Positions 21,737 to 30,960 are shown, counted from the stretch's first letter. The stretch: DNA of 64,000 nucleotides from Burkholderia sp. FERM BP-3421 (GCF_028657905.1 NZ_CP117782.1:620001-684000); one strand, 5' to 3'. Program-made: numbers and translations. The notes: generated from the sequence alone by a model not told the origin.

Positions 21737-22585
21737 ATGAACATGGCAGAAAGCCACCTGAACTCCATCGATCGCGCCACGGCGCCGGCCGGCGGCCACG
21801 CGCAACCGGGCGAGAGCCCGCTCGCGCCGCTCAACGCGAAGATCGAAGTCAACAACCTGAACTTCTTCTACAACAAGTTCCATGCGCTGAAGAACATCAA
21901 CATGCGCATCCCGGAAGGCAAGGTGACCGCGTTCATCGGCCCGTCGGGTTGCGGCAAGTCGACGCTCCTGCGCACCTTCAACAAGATGTACGCGCTCTAT
22001 CCGGAGCAGCGCGCGGAAGGCCAGATCGTGATGGACGGCGAGAACCTGCTCGAGACCACGCGCGACATCTCGCTCCTGCGCGCGCGGATCGGCATGGTGT
22101 TCCAGAAGCCGACCCCGTTCCCGATGTCGATCTATGACAACATCGCGTTCGGCGTGAAAATGTTCGAGAAACTCACGCGCTCGGAGATGGACGACCGCGT
22201 CGAGTGGGCGCTGACCAAGGCCGCGCTGTGGAACGAGGTGAAGGACAAGGTTCACCAGAGCGGCTACGGGCTGTCCGGCGGCCAGCAGCAGCGCCTGTGC
22301 ATCGCGCGCGGCATCGCGATCCGGCCGGAAGTGCTGCTGCTCGACGAGCCGTGCTCGGCGCTCGACCCGATCTCGACCGGCCGCATCGAGGAACTGATCG
22401 CGGAGCTGAAGAGCGACTACACGGTCGTGATTGTCACGCACAACATGCAGCAGGCGGCGCGCTGCTCGGACTACACGGCGTACATGTACCTGGGCGAACT
22501 GATCGAGTTCGGCGAGACCGAGAAGATCTTCATCAAGCCGGTGCGCAAGGAAACCGAGGATTACATCACCGGCCGCTTCGGTTGA
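21737..22585 (+). CDS. pstB: Phosphate ABC transporter ATPase PstB
   Basis: A 282-residue ATP-binding subunit. Walker A is FIGPSGCGKSTLLRTFNK at about residues 72-89, the Q-loop is GMVFQKPTPFPMSIYDN, the ABC signature is YGLSGGQQQRLCIARG, Walker B is VLLLDEPCSALDP, and the switch histidine is in IVTHNMQQA. It begins with a roughly 35-residue N-terminal extension relative to the core. PstB with PhoU also serves in Pi signalling to PhoR. Neighbour spacing is 15-18 bases on both sides. Confidence 0.97.
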   Translation: MNMAESHLNSIDRATAPAGGHAQPGESPLAPLNAKIEVNNLNFFYNKFHALKNINMRIPEGKVTAFIGPSGCGKSTLLRTFNKMYALYPEQRAEGQIVMDGENLLETTRDISLLRARIGMVFQKPTPFPMSIYDNIAFGVKMFEKLTRSEMDDRVEWALTKAALWNEVKDKVHQSGYGLSGGQQQRLCIARGIAIRPEVLLLDEPCSALDPISTGRIEELIAELKSDYTVVIVTHNMQQAARCSDYTAYMYLGELIEFGETEKIFIKPVRKETEDYITGRFG

Positions 22586-22603
22586 TGAGGGAGAGAACAC
22601 ATC

Positions 22604-23308
22604 ATGTCGGATAAACATCTGTCCAGCCAGTTCGACGCCGATCTGAACGCGGTGTCGTCGAAGGTTCTGGAAATGGGCGGCCTCGTCGAGGCGCAGATCA
22701 CGGAGGCGATGCACGCGCTCAACGAGTTCGACCGCGCGGCGGCCGAGCGCGTGATCGCGGCGGAAGAGCGCCTCAATCACATGGAAGTCGAGATCGACGA
22801 GGAGTGCGGCAACATCATCGCGCGCCGCCAGCCGGCCGCGCGCGACCTGCGGCTCCTGATGTCGATCTCGAAGACGATCACGAACCTCGAGCGCGCGGGC
22901 GACGAGGCGGAGAAGATCGCGAAGCGGGTGCGGCGCCTCGTCGACGAGCCGGTCGCGCGCAGCGTGAACATCGCCGAGATCAAGATCTCGGGCGAGATGG
23001 CCGTGACGATCCTGCGTCGGGCGCTCGACGCGTTCGCGCGCCTCGACACGGTCGCGGCCGCGCAGATCGTCAAGGACGACAAGGAAATCGACCTCGAATT
23101 CCGCGCGTTCGTGCGCAAGCTCGTGTCGTACATGCAGGAAGATCCGCGTACGATCTCGGTCGGGCTCGACTATCTGTTCATCGCGAAGGCGATCGAGCGG
23201 ATCGGCGACCACGCGAAGAACATCGCCGAATTCATCATCTACATCGTGAAGGGCACCGACGTGCGGCACCAGCCGCGCGATCTGCTCGACCGCGAAGCCA
23301 ACAGTTAA
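22604..23308 (+). CDS. phoU: Phosphate signalling protein PhoU
   Basis: A 234-residue protein made of two PhoU three-helix repeats that links the Pst transporter to PhoR and keeps PhoB inactive when phosphate is plentiful. Family features are LNAVSSKVLEMGGLVEAQI at the start of the first repeat, the metal-binding acidic ERAGDEAEKIAKRV, and the matching ERIGDHAKNIAEFIIYIVKG of the second repeat. Eighteen bases follow pstB, 31 precede phoB; GAGGGAGAG is a clear ribosome binding site. Confidence 0.97.
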   Translation: MSDKHLSSQFDADLNAVSSKVLEMGGLVEAQITEAMHALNEFDRAAAERVIAAEERLNHMEVEIDEECGNIIARRQPAARDLRLLMSISKTITNLERAGDEAEKIAKRVRRLVDEPVARSVNIAEIKISGEMAVTILRRALDAFARLDTVAAAQIVKDDKEIDLEFRAFVRKLVSYMQEDPRTISVGLDYLFIAKAIERIGDHAKNIAEFIIYIVKGTDVRHQPRDLLDREANS

Positions 23309-23339
23309 CACGTCACTTTAAGGACGGACAGAGGTGCCG

Positions 23340-24041
23340 ATGCCCAGCAACATTCTTGTCATTGAAGATGAGCCTGCGATTTCCGAATTGATCTCGGTGA
23401 ATCTTCAGCACGCGGGCCATTGCCCGATTCGCGCATACAACGCGGAGCAGGCGCAGAACCTGATCAGCGACGTGCTGCCGGATCTGGTGCTGCTCGACTG
23501 GATGCTGCCGGGCAAGTCCGGCATCGCGTTCGCGCGTGACCTGCGCAACAACGAGCGCACCAAGCATATCCCGATCATCATGCTCACCGCGCGCGGCGAC
23601 GAGCAGGACAAGGTGCTGGGTCTCGAGATCGGCGCGGACGATTACGTGACCAAGCCGTTCTCGCCGAAGGAGCTGATGGCGCGCATCAAGGCGGTGCTGC
23701 GCCGCCGCGCGCCGCAGCTGACCGAGGACGTGGTGTCGATCAACGGCCTGCGCCTCGATCCCGCCACGCACCGGGTCGCGGCGCACGCCGAGGGCAGCGA
23801 GATCAAGCTCGACCTCGGCCCGACCGAGTTCCGCCTGCTGCATTTCTTCATGACGCACCCGGAGCGCGTGCACAGCCGCACGCAGTTGCTCGATCAGGTG
23901 TGGGGCGATCACGTGTTCGTCGAGGAACGCACCGTCGACGTGCACATCAAGCGCCTGCGCGCGGCGCTCAAGCCGGCCGGCTGCGATGCTATGATCGAAA
24001 CCGTGCGCGGCAGCGGCTACCGGCTCGCCAAGCACGCATGA
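23340..24041 (+). CDS. phoB: Phosphate regulon response regulator PhoB
   Basis: A 233-residue OmpR/PhoB-type regulator. The receiver domain has the acidic pair in VIEDEP, phospho-acceptor D53 in LVLLDWMLPGKSG, T in MLTARGD and K in DYVTKPFSPKEL. The winged-helix DNA-binding domain includes LGPTEFRLLHFFMTHP and the recognition-helix region VEERTVDVHIKRLRAALKP. It should bind the boxes before pstS and ppk. An in-frame GTG at 23334 is an alternative start; ATG at 23340 gives the standard MPSNILVIED. Confidence 0.97.
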   Translation: MPSNILVIEDEPAISELISVNLQHAGHCPIRAYNAEQAQNLISDVLPDLVLLDWMLPGKSGIAFARDLRNNERTKHIPIIMLTARGDEQDKVLGLEIGADDYVTKPFSPKELMARIKAVLRRRAPQLTEDVVSINGLRLDPATHRVAAHAEGSEIKLDLGPTEFRLLHFFMTHPERVHSRTQLLDQVWGDHVFVEERTVDVHIKRLRAALKPAGCDAMIETVRGSGYRLAKHA

Positions 24042-24108
24042 CATCACCCGCGGCGCGCCGCGCGCGCTGCCTGAATCACACAGTTTTCCTCTTGCTTGAG
24101 CGCCATCC

Positions 24109-25419
24109 ATGAACATCATCTGGGCGCGTTTTCTGGTGTCGCTCGTGCTGCTCGCGCTGCTGAGCACGCTGATCGGCGTGTTCATCGGCATCAGGAGCGC
24201 GCTGGTCTTCGCGCTCCTGATGCTGGTCGCGCAAAGCTTCTTCGGCACCTTTCATACACAGCGCCTGTGGCGTCTGCTCGATGCGCCCGTCTACGGCGAG
24301 GTGCCGAGCGCGCCGGGCATCTGGGGCGAAATCTATTACCGGTTGCACAAGCTGGCCAAGCAATGGCACGCGCAGGTGCGCCAGGTCGAGCAGCAGCACT
24401 CGCGCTTCATCCAGGCGATCCAGGCCTCGCCGAACGGCGTCGCGATGCTCGACGACCGCGACCAGATCGAGTGGTGCAACGCGATCGCCGAGGTTCACTT
24501 CGGGCTCGACGCGAAGCGCGATCTGCGCCAGCACATCACGCACCTGGTCCGGCATCCTGATTTCGTCCGCTACCTGAACGCGCAGCATTACGACGAGATG
24601 CTCGTGATGCGCGGAATGGGCGGCGCGCGCCAGAACGTGCTGTCGGTGCAGGTGTTCCCGTACGGGGAAAACCGCAAGCTGCTGCTCACGCAGGACATCA
24701 CGGAACTCGAACGCACCGACGCGATGCGGCGCGACTTCGTCGCGAACGTGTCGCACGAGTTGAAGACGCCGCTCACGGTGTTGTCCGGTTTCCTCGAGAC
24801 CTTGCGCGAGCTGCCCCTGTCGGAGGACGAGCGGGCGCGTTACCTGGAAATGATGGAGCAGCAGGCGTCGCGCATGCGCTCGATCGTGACCGACCTGCTG
24901 GTGCTCGCGAAACTCGAAGGCGAAAGCAAGCCGCCCGCCGATCGCGTGGTCGACATGCGCGGCGTGCTCGGTCATCTGCGGGAAGATGCGAACACGCTGT
25001 CGAGCGGCCATCATCAGATCAGTTTCGATATCGACGAGGCGCTCTCGGTGACAGGCGCGCAGACGGAGATCTTCAGCGCGCTCGGCAACCTGGTCACGAA
25101 TGCGGTGCGCTACACGCCCGAGGGCGGCAGGATCCGCGTCGAATGGCGGCGCGACGGTGCGCAGGCGGTGTTCTCGGTGACCGACAGCGGCCTCGGCATC
25201 CCGGCCGCCGACCTGCCGCGCCTGACCGAACGCTTCTACCGCGTCGACCGCAGCCGTTCGCGCGACACGGGCGGCACGGGGCTCGGGCTCGCGATCGCGA
25301 AGCACGTGCTGCAGCGGCATGACGCGCAACTGCTGATCCAGAGCGAGGAAGGGCGCGGCAGCACCTTCACCGCGCGCTTTCCCGCGCATCGCACGATCGT
25401 GAACCGGCGCGCGGCCTGA
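24109..25419 (+). CDS. phoR: Phosphate regulon sensor histidine kinase PhoR
   Basis: A 436-residue membrane kinase/phosphatase for PhoB. Two closely spaced N-terminal TM segments (residues about 4-25 and 29-45) with no large periplasmic domain, as in PhoR, are followed by a PAS-like region (RFIQAIQASPNGVAMLDDRDQIEWCNAIA), the H-box FVANVSHELKTPLTVLSGF with H216, and HATPase motifs NLVTNAVRYTPEGG, DSGLGIPAADLPRL and GGTGLGLAIAKHV. It is 67 bases after phoB and ends before a bidirectional terminator. Confidence 0.97.
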   Translation: MNIIWARFLVSLVLLALLSTLIGVFIGIRSALVFALLMLVAQSFFGTFHTQRLWRLLDAPVYGEVPSAPGIWGEIYYRLHKLAKQWHAQVRQVEQQHSRFIQAIQASPNGVAMLDDRDQIEWCNAIAEVHFGLDAKRDLRQHITHLVRHPDFVRYLNAQHYDEMLVMRGMGGARQNVLSVQVFPYGENRKLLLTQDITELERTDAMRRDFVANVSHELKTPLTVLSGFLETLRELPLSEDERARYLEMMEQQASRMRSIVTDLLVLAKLEGESKPPADRVVDMRGVLGHLREDANTLSSGHHQISFDIDEALSVTGAQTEIFSALGNLVTNAVRYTPEGGRIRVEWRRDGAQAVFSVTDSGLGIPAADLPRLTERFYRVDRSRSRDTGGTGLGLAIAKHVLQRHDAQLLIQSEEGRGSTFTARFPAHRTIVNRRAA

Positions 25420-25435
25420 GTGCGATCCGATACGG

Positions 25436-25466
25436 CGAAAAAGAGGCGGCGCGAGCCGCCTTTTTC
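25436..25466. terminator. Bidirectional terminator between phoR and the SDR gene
   Basis: AAAAAGA then GGCGGC (25445-25450), GCGA loop, GCCGCC (25455-25460) and TTTTT. The flanking A-run and T-run let it work on both strands for the converging genes. Confidence 0.8.
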
Positions 25467-25484
25467 ATGTCCGGCGCGCGGGTG

Positions 25485-26276
25485 TCAGATGTTCGCGCCG
25501 CCGTCGATCGTGATCGCCGCGCCGGTGATGAAGCGGCTTTCCTCGCTCGCGAGATAGGCGACCGCGCCGGCGACGTCGTCGGGCGCGCCGAAATGGCCGA
25601 GCGCGAGCCGGCCGCGCTGGTAGTCCGCGTGCGGACCGTCGGCCGGATTCATGTCGGTGTCGACCGGGCCCGGATGCACGAGGTTCGCCGTGACGCCGCG
25701 CGGCCCGAGGTCGCGCGCGATGCCCTTGTTGAGGCCGATCAAGGCCGCCTTCGTCATCGCGTAGACGGCCGCCGCGCCGTTGTCGACGACTTCCGCGAGG
25801 CAACTGCCGATCGTGATCACGCGGCCGCCCGCGCGCAGATGGCGCGCCGCCGCCTGGGTCGTCGCGAACACGGCGCGCACGTTGACCGCGACGAGTTCGT
25901 CGAATTCGTCGAACGTGATGTCCTCGAACGGCTTGATCAGGCCGAGCCCCGCGTTGTTGACCAGGATGTCGAGGCGGCCGAATGCCTCCACGGTCTGTTC
26001 GACCGCGCGGGCCGCCGCGCGCGCGTCGGCGGCGTCGGCCTGCAGGGCCAGCGCGCGCCGGCCGAGCGCCTCGATCTCGCGCACCACGGCCTGCGCCGCG
26101 TCGGCCGAACGGGCGTAGGTGACGACGACGTCGGCGCCGTCCGCCGCGAGGCGGCGCGCGATCGCGGCGCCGATCCCGCGGCTCGCGCCGGTGACGAGCG
26201 CGACCTTGCCGGTCAGCGGCGTGCGGCCGCGCACGAGCGGTTGGACGATGGATGGGGCAAGCACGGAGGTCGACAT
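25485..26276 (-). CDS. SDR-family NAD(P)-dependent oxidoreductase
   Basis: A 263-residue classical short-chain dehydrogenase/reductase. The cofactor motif TGASRGIG follows VALVTG at about residue 28; NNAGLG is motif NNAG; the catalytic Ser is in ITIGSCLAE, and the YxxxK pair is YAMTKAALIG. NADP preference is suggested by the pattern DVVVTYARSADAA but not proven. The substrate is unknown. It is divergent from a TetR regulator with shared direct-repeat operators, so the two probably form a ligand-inducible module. The phoR-ppk gap usually lacks such a pair as I recall, so it may be an insertion. Confidence 0.9.
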   Translation of the reverse strand: MSTSVLAPSIVQPLVRGRTPLTGKVALVTGASRGIGAAIARRLAADGADVVVTYARSADAAQAVVREIEALGRRALALQADAADARAAARAVEQTVEAFGRLDILVNNAGLGLIKPFEDITFDEFDELVAVNVRAVFATTQAAARHLRAGGRVITIGSCLAEVVDNGAAAVYAMTKAALIGLNKGIARDLGPRGVTANLVHPGPVDTDMNPADGPHADYQRGRLALGHFGAPDDVAGAVAYLASEESRFITGAAITIDGGANI

Positions 26277-26291
26277 GATCGTTCCTTTCTG

Positions 26292-26365
26292 TAGTGATCG
26301 TTATAAAATGATGCGGGACGGCTGGCAGGCCGTCAATCGATTTATTTAGTGACCGTTATATAAAT
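26292..26365. promoter_or_regulatory. Direct-repeat operators for the TetR regulator
   Basis: TAGTGATCGTTATAAAAT at 26292-26309 and TAGTGACCGTTATATAAAT at 26347-26365 are near-identical, 55 bases apart, one next to each divergent start. They are AT-rich in a GC-rich genome and overlap likely -10 regions, fitting operators bound by the TetR protein to repress both genes. Confidence 0.6.
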
Positions 26366-26375
26366 AGGGAATGAC

Positions 26376-26972
26376 ATGGCAGAGCGGGGACGTCCGCGTC
26401 GTTTCGACCGCGATGAAGCGCTGGCGCGCGCGATGGAACTGTTCTGGGCGCGCGGCTACGAAGCCACCAGCATGGCCGATCTGACGGCGGCGATGGGGGT
26501 GGCCGCGCCGAGCCTGTACGCGGCGTTCGGCGGCAAGGACGCGTTGTTCCGGGCGGTGGTGGAGCGTTATCTGTGCACCGACGGCCGACATGTGCTGGAC
26601 GCGCTCGATGCGCCGGGCGCGGTGCGCGACGCGCTCGGGCGGACGCTGATGACGGCCGCGTGGAGCCTGACGCTCGAGGCGCGGCCGCGCGGCTGTCTGG
26701 TCGTGCTGGGCGCGCTGCCCGGCGAGGTGGCGAGCGAGGAGGCGTGCGCGCTGTTGCGCGAGCAGCGGCGCGCGTTCGTCGTGCGCTTGCGCGATCACCT
26801 CGCGCGCGCGCTGCGGGAGGGTGAATTGCCGGCTGGTGCGAGCGTCGATGCGCTCGCGGAATATTTCGTGACGGTGCTGTACGGAATGTCGATCCAGGCG
26901 CGCGACGGCGCGTCGCGCGCGCAGCTGGAAGGGGTGGCGCGGACCGCGCTCATGGCCTGGCCGGCGGCCTGA
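26376..26972 (+). CDS. TetR-family transcriptional regulator
   Basis: A 198-residue repressor. The N-terminal HTH covers RRFDRDEALARAMELFWARGYEATSMADLTAAMGVAAPSLY: the recognition helix region is MGVAAPSLYAAFGGK, quoted in parts because the match to TetR_N is plain. The C-terminal ligand domain is Ala/Arg-rich and resembles the TetR_C group found with oxidoreductases (RGCLVVLGALPGEVASEEA). Divergent from the SDR gene, with direct repeats between; probably autorepresses and controls the SDR. The inducing ligand is unknown. Confidence 0.9.
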   Translation: MAERGRPRRFDRDEALARAMELFWARGYEATSMADLTAAMGVAAPSLYAAFGGKDALFRAVVERYLCTDGRHVLDALDAPGAVRDALGRTLMTAAWSLTLEARPRGCLVVLGALPGEVASEEACALLREQRRAFVVRLRDHLARALREGELPAGASVDALAEYFVTVLYGMSIQARDGASRAQLEGVARTALMAWPAA

Positions 26973-27005
26973 GCGTCGCGCGCGGGAAGCGGCGGCCGTC
27001 GGCGG

Positions 27006-29069
27006 TCACGGGCAGAATTTCGCGAGCAGGCCGAGCTGCGCGCTGCGCGGCGTCTTGCCCGCGCGGCGGCGTCGATAGTGGCCGTCGCTCTGCATCAGCC
27101 ACGCGGACTGATTGTCGCCGAGGAAGACCGACAGCCCCTCGGCGATCACGCGGCGCTTGAGCCTGCGCTCGTGGATCGGGAACGCGACCTCGACGCGGCG
27201 GAACAGGTTGCGGTCCATCCAGTCGGCGCTCGACAGGTAGACGAGCTCCTTGCCGTCCGCATGGAAATAGTAGATCCGGTGGTGTTCGAGGAAGCGTCCG
27301 ATGATCGAGCGCACCGTGATGTTGTCCGACAGCCCCGGCACGCCCGGTTGCAGCGCGCACACGCCGCGTACGATCAGATCGACCTTGACCCCCGCCTGCG
27401 AGGCCTCGTACAGCTCGGCGATCACGCTCGGCTCCAGCAGCGCGTTCATCTTCGCGACGATCCGCGCGCGCTTGCCGGCGCGCGCGTTGGCGATTTCGGC
27501 GCGGATGCCGTCGATGATGCGCGGATGCAGCGTGAACGGCGATTGCCACAGCGCGTGCAGCTTCAGCTCGCCGCCGATCCCGGTCAGCTGCTGGAATACG
27601 TGGTGCACGTCCTCGCACAGCGCGGGTTCGGTCGTCATCAGGCCGAAGTCGGTGTAGAGGCGCGCGGTGCGTGGATGGTAGTTGCCGGTGCCGAGGTGCA
27701 CGTAGCGGCGCAATACCGACTTGCCGCCGCGCGTCACGCGCCGGACGATCAGCATCATCTTCGCGTGGCACTTGTGACCGACCACGCCGTACACGACGTG
27801 CGCGCCGACGGCCTCGAGCTGGGCCGCCCAGTTGATGTTGGTCTCCTCGTCGAAGCGCGCGAGCAGCTCGACGACGACGGTCACTTCCTTGCCGTTGCGC
27901 GCGGCTTCCATCAGCGCGTCCATCAGCGGCGAATCGGTGCCGGTGCGGTAGATGGTCTGCTTGATCGCGACCACGCTCGGATCCTGGGCGGCCTGCTGCA
28001 GCAGCTCCAGCACGGGCTGGAAGCTTTCGTACGGATGGTGGAGCAGGATGTCGCCGTGGTCGATCGCGTCGAAGATCGACGGCGCGTTGGCGATCGCGGC
28101 CGGGATCGCCGGCGTGAACGGCGCGAACTTGAGTTCCGGCAGATCGACGAGATCGGGCAACTGCATCAGGCGCACGAGGTTGACGGCGCCGTTGACGCGG
28201 TAGCAGTCCTTGTCGTTGAGATTGCTCTCGTCGAGCAGGCGTCGCACCAGGTGCGGCGGCGTATCCGCCGAGACCTCGAGCCGCACCGCGTTGCCGAGAT
28301 GGCGCGCGGGCAACTCGCCTTGCAGCGCGACGCGCAGGTTGGTGATTTCGTCCTCGTCGACGAACAGTTCGCTGTTGCGCGTGATGCGGAACTGGTTGCA
28401 GCTCTTCACGGTGAGCTTCGGGAACAGCTCGCCGACGAAGTATTGCATCAGCGAGCTGAGCAGCACGAAGCCGTGCTGGAATCCCGACAGCGCCTGCGGC
28501 ATGCGCACGAGGCGCGGCAGCGCGCGCGGCGCCTGCACGATGCCCATCACCGCCTGGCGGCCGAACGCGTCGCGGCCCTCCAGCTCGACCACGAAGTTCA
28601 GGCTCTTGTTCAGCACGCGCGGGAACGGATGCGCGGGATCGAGGCCGATCGGCGTGAGCACCGGCAGCAGCTCGTCGAAGAAGTGGCGGTGCGCCCACTC
28701 GATCTGCCCCTCGCTCCAGCTTTCGGGCGAATGGAAGTAGATGCCTTCGTGTTCGAGGGCGGGCAGCACGGTCTCGTGCAGCAGCGTGTACTGGCGGTGC
28801 ACGAGGCGCTGCGCCCGCTCGACGACGAGGTCGTACACGTGCTGCAGCGACATGCCGTCGGGCGCGACCGCGCCGGGGTTGTCGCGCATCTGTTCTTGCA
28901 GCCCGGCCATGCGGACCTCGAAGAATTCGTCGAGGTTGCTGCTGGTGATGCAAATGAAGCGCAGCCGTTCGAGGAGGGGAACGTGGGGATCGGCGGCCTG
29001 TGCCAGCACGCGCTCGTTGAACCCCAGGATGCCCAATTCGCGGTTGAGAAGCGGGTAACGGATGGACAT
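27006..29069 (-). CDS. ppk: Polyphosphate kinase 1
   Basis: A 687-residue enzyme that reversibly transfers the ATP gamma-phosphate to polyphosphate. It starts MSIRYPLLNRELGILGFNERVL, in which RELGILGFNERVL is the PPK1 N-terminal signature (usually RELSWLxFNxRVL). Downstream landmarks are SNLDEFFEVRMAG, LLHHPYESFQPV, IKQTIYRTG and the autophosphorylation-region RYVHLGTGNYHPRTARLYTD. Starts further upstream (to 29168) would cover its Pho box, so 29069 is chosen. It is divergent from ppx and convergent with the TetR gene. Confidence 0.97.
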   Translation of the reverse strand: MSIRYPLLNRELGILGFNERVLAQAADPHVPLLERLRFICITSSNLDEFFEVRMAGLQEQMRDNPGAVAPDGMSLQHVYDLVVERAQRLVHRQYTLLHETVLPALEHEGIYFHSPESWSEGQIEWAHRHFFDELLPVLTPIGLDPAHPFPRVLNKSLNFVVELEGRDAFGRQAVMGIVQAPRALPRLVRMPQALSGFQHGFVLLSSLMQYFVGELFPKLTVKSCNQFRITRNSELFVDEDEITNLRVALQGELPARHLGNAVRLEVSADTPPHLVRRLLDESNLNDKDCYRVNGAVNLVRLMQLPDLVDLPELKFAPFTPAIPAAIANAPSIFDAIDHGDILLHHPYESFQPVLELLQQAAQDPSVVAIKQTIYRTGTDSPLMDALMEAARNGKEVTVVVELLARFDEETNINWAAQLEAVGAHVVYGVVGHKCHAKMMLIVRRVTRGGKSVLRRYVHLGTGNYHPRTARLYTDFGLMTTEPALCEDVHHVFQQLTGIGGELKLHALWQSPFTLHPRIIDGIRAEIANARAGKRARIVAKMNALLEPSVIAELYEASQAGVKVDLIVRGVCALQPGVPGLSDNITVRSIIGRFLEHHRIYYFHADGKELVYLSSADWMDRNLFRRVEVAFPIHERRLKRRVIAEGLSVFLGDNQSAWLMQSDGHYRRRRAGKTPRSAQLGLLAKFCP

Positions 29070-29132
29070 CGGCAGAGAAGACGGAAAATCAGGCGAAGAC
29101 TCGAAAGGACGCTCGGAAATTCTCACGGTGCG

Positions 29133-29150
29133 ATGACGTCTTGATGACAG
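29133..29150 (-). promoter_or_regulatory. PhoB box upstream of ppk
   Basis: On the minus strand the 18 bases read CTGTCAT-CAAG-ACGTCAT: one perfect and one 5/7 heptamer with a 4-base spacer. An 11-base-phased weaker heptamer (TAAACAT) precedes it. The box lies about 65 bases before the ppk ATG, suggesting that PhoB activates ppk. Confidence 0.75.
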
Positions 29151-29343
29151 TTTGATGTTTATCGCCAAATAATACGACGGAAAACACCGGGGCTCATCCG
29201 GATTTCCGCTATATACAATGAAGGAACGCAGGATCTCGCGTCAGGCGACACGTGAAAGCGTACTACGCTTTAAAATGGCGCCTTTGATTTTTACGGCCGG
29301 CGCGGCAATCGCCCGGCGGTCGGACGAGAACGGAGCCCTCTCG

Positions 29344-30858
29344 ATGGTTACATCCCCGCATTTACTGGCAGCGGTCGATCTCGGCTCCAACAGCTTCCGG
29401 CTGATTGTCGGGCGGGTCGAGGAGACGCCGGCGGGCAGTCAGATCTATCCTGTCGACGCGTTGCGCGAGCCGGTGCGGCTCGCGGCCGGGCTGTCGGGCG
29501 ACAAGCTGCTCGACCGGGCGTCGCAGGAGCGCGGCTGGGAGGCCTTGAAGCGTTTCGGCGAGCGGCTGCGCGATTTCCACCCGGATCACGTGCGCGCGGT
29601 CGCGACCAATACCCTGCGGGTCGCGAAGAACGCGGCCGAATTCCTCGGCGAGGCGCAGGCGGCGCTCGGCTTCCCGATCGAAGTGATCGCGGGGCGCGAG
29701 GAGGCGCGGCTGATCTACGCGGGCGCCGCGCACTCGGTGCCCGCGAACGCGGGCAAGCGGCTCGTGGTCGACATCGGCGGCGGTTCGACCGAGTTCATCA
29801 TCGGCTCGCACTACACGCCGCTCGTGATGGAAAGCCTCTACATCGGCTGCGTGAGCCACAGCCGCGCCTTCTTCCCGGCGGGCAACGTCGACGAATACAC
29901 GATGCGCCAGGCCGAACTGGCCGCGAAGCGCGAGATCCAGATCATTTCGGGCGACTACAAGAAGGCGGGTTGGGATCAGGCGATCGGTTCGTCCGGCACC
30001 GCGCGCGCGCTCGCGGAACTGGTCGAGGCGAACGGCTTCAACGATGCGGGCGTGTCGCACGGCATCTCGCGGGGCGGGCTCGAACGCCTGAAGCGCGCGC
30101 TGATCAAGGCGGAGAACGTGAACCGGCTGAAGCTCGTCGCGCTGAAGCCGGACCGCATCCCGGTGCTCGCGGGCGGGCTGTCGATCATGCTCGCGGTGTT
30201 CGAGGAGCTGGGCGTCGACTATGTCGACACGACCGACGGCGCGCTGCGCCTCGGCGTGCTGTACGACCTGCTCGGCCGGACCCAGCACGAGGACATGCGC
30301 GCCGTGACGGTCGAGGGCTTCACGCGCCGCTACGGCGTCGATCGCGCGCAGGCCGAGCGGATCGGCGCGCTGGCGGTGCGGTTCTACGACCAGTTGGAGG
30401 AGCCGGATGAGGAGCGCCGCATGGAGAGCGGCATGTTCCTCGGCTGGGCGGCCGCGCTGCACGAGATCGGGCTGTCGATTTCGCACAGCGCGTATCACAA
30501 GCACTCCGCGTATATCGCGAGCAACGCGGACATGCCCGGCTTCTCGCGGACCGACCAGGCGCGGCTTGCCGCGCTGGTGCTCGGGCATGCGGGCAAGCTC
30601 GGCAAGCTGTCGCAGTCGCGCGAGGTCGAGTGGCCGCTGCTGTTCTGCCTGCGGCTCGCGGCGCTGCTGTGCCGGCGCCGGACCGATGCGGGGCTGCCCG
30701 ACATCGCAGTCACGCAGATCAAGAAGGGCGGCTACGAGGTGCGGCTGCCGGGCGACTGGGTCGAGCAGAATCCGCTGACCGACTACAGCCTCAGCCAGGA
30801 GGCGGCGGAATGGGAGAAGGTCGGGATTCCGTACCGGGTGGTGTACACCGGCGCGTGA
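29344..30858 (+). CDS. ppx: Exopolyphosphatase (Ppx/GppA family)
   Basis: A 504-residue phosphatase that removes terminal phosphate from polyphosphate, and possibly pppGpp. Actin-like ATPase motifs: LAAVDLGSNSFRLIVGRVE at residues about 8-26, VVDIGGGSTEFIIGS, and IGSSGTARALAEL. The C-terminal HD-like region has ALHEIGLSISHSAYHKHSAY. The length matches E. coli Ppx (513). ATG at 29344 is preferred over one at 29218, which would add a leader rich in basic residues. A TATACA -10-like element is at 29212-29217. Divergent from ppk rather than in an operon with it. Confidence 0.95.
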   Translation: MVTSPHLLAAVDLGSNSFRLIVGRVEETPAGSQIYPVDALREPVRLAAGLSGDKLLDRASQERGWEALKRFGERLRDFHPDHVRAVATNTLRVAKNAAEFLGEAQAALGFPIEVIAGREEARLIYAGAAHSVPANAGKRLVVDIGGGSTEFIIGSHYTPLVMESLYIGCVSHSRAFFPAGNVDEYTMRQAELAAKREIQIISGDYKKAGWDQAIGSSGTARALAELVEANGFNDAGVSHGISRGGLERLKRALIKAENVNRLKLVALKPDRIPVLAGGLSIMLAVFEELGVDYVDTTDGALRLGVLYDLLGRTQHEDMRAVTVEGFTRRYGVDRAQAERIGALAVRFYDQLEEPDEERRMESGMFLGWAAALHEIGLSISHSAYHKHSAYIASNADMPGFSRTDQARLAALVLGHAGKLGKLSQSREVEWPLLFCLRLAALLCRRRTDAGLPDIAVTQIKKGGYEVRLPGDWVEQNPLTDYSLSQEAAEWEKVGIPYRVVYTGA

Positions 30859-30919
30859 GCCGCATCGGGCGCCGCGCGCGGGCGCCCGGCCGGCGAGCGC
30901 GCCACGGTCTCGCCGTTAC

Positions 30920-30942
30920 GGTCCCGCCGTCACGGCGGGACC
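30920..30942. terminator. GC-rich hairpin between ppx and a convergent gene
   Basis: GGTCCCGCCGT and ACGGCGGGACC form a perfect dyad around one base, without a T-run. It lies between convergent genes and probably slows or ends transcription in both directions. Confidence 0.5.
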
Positions 30943-30960
30943 GCGCCGAAGCAAATCCCG

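Noticed and set aside
29069..29168. Longer ppk start at 29168
   Set aside because: It would place the Pho box inside the coding region and adds a Ser/Arg-rich leader absent from PPK1.
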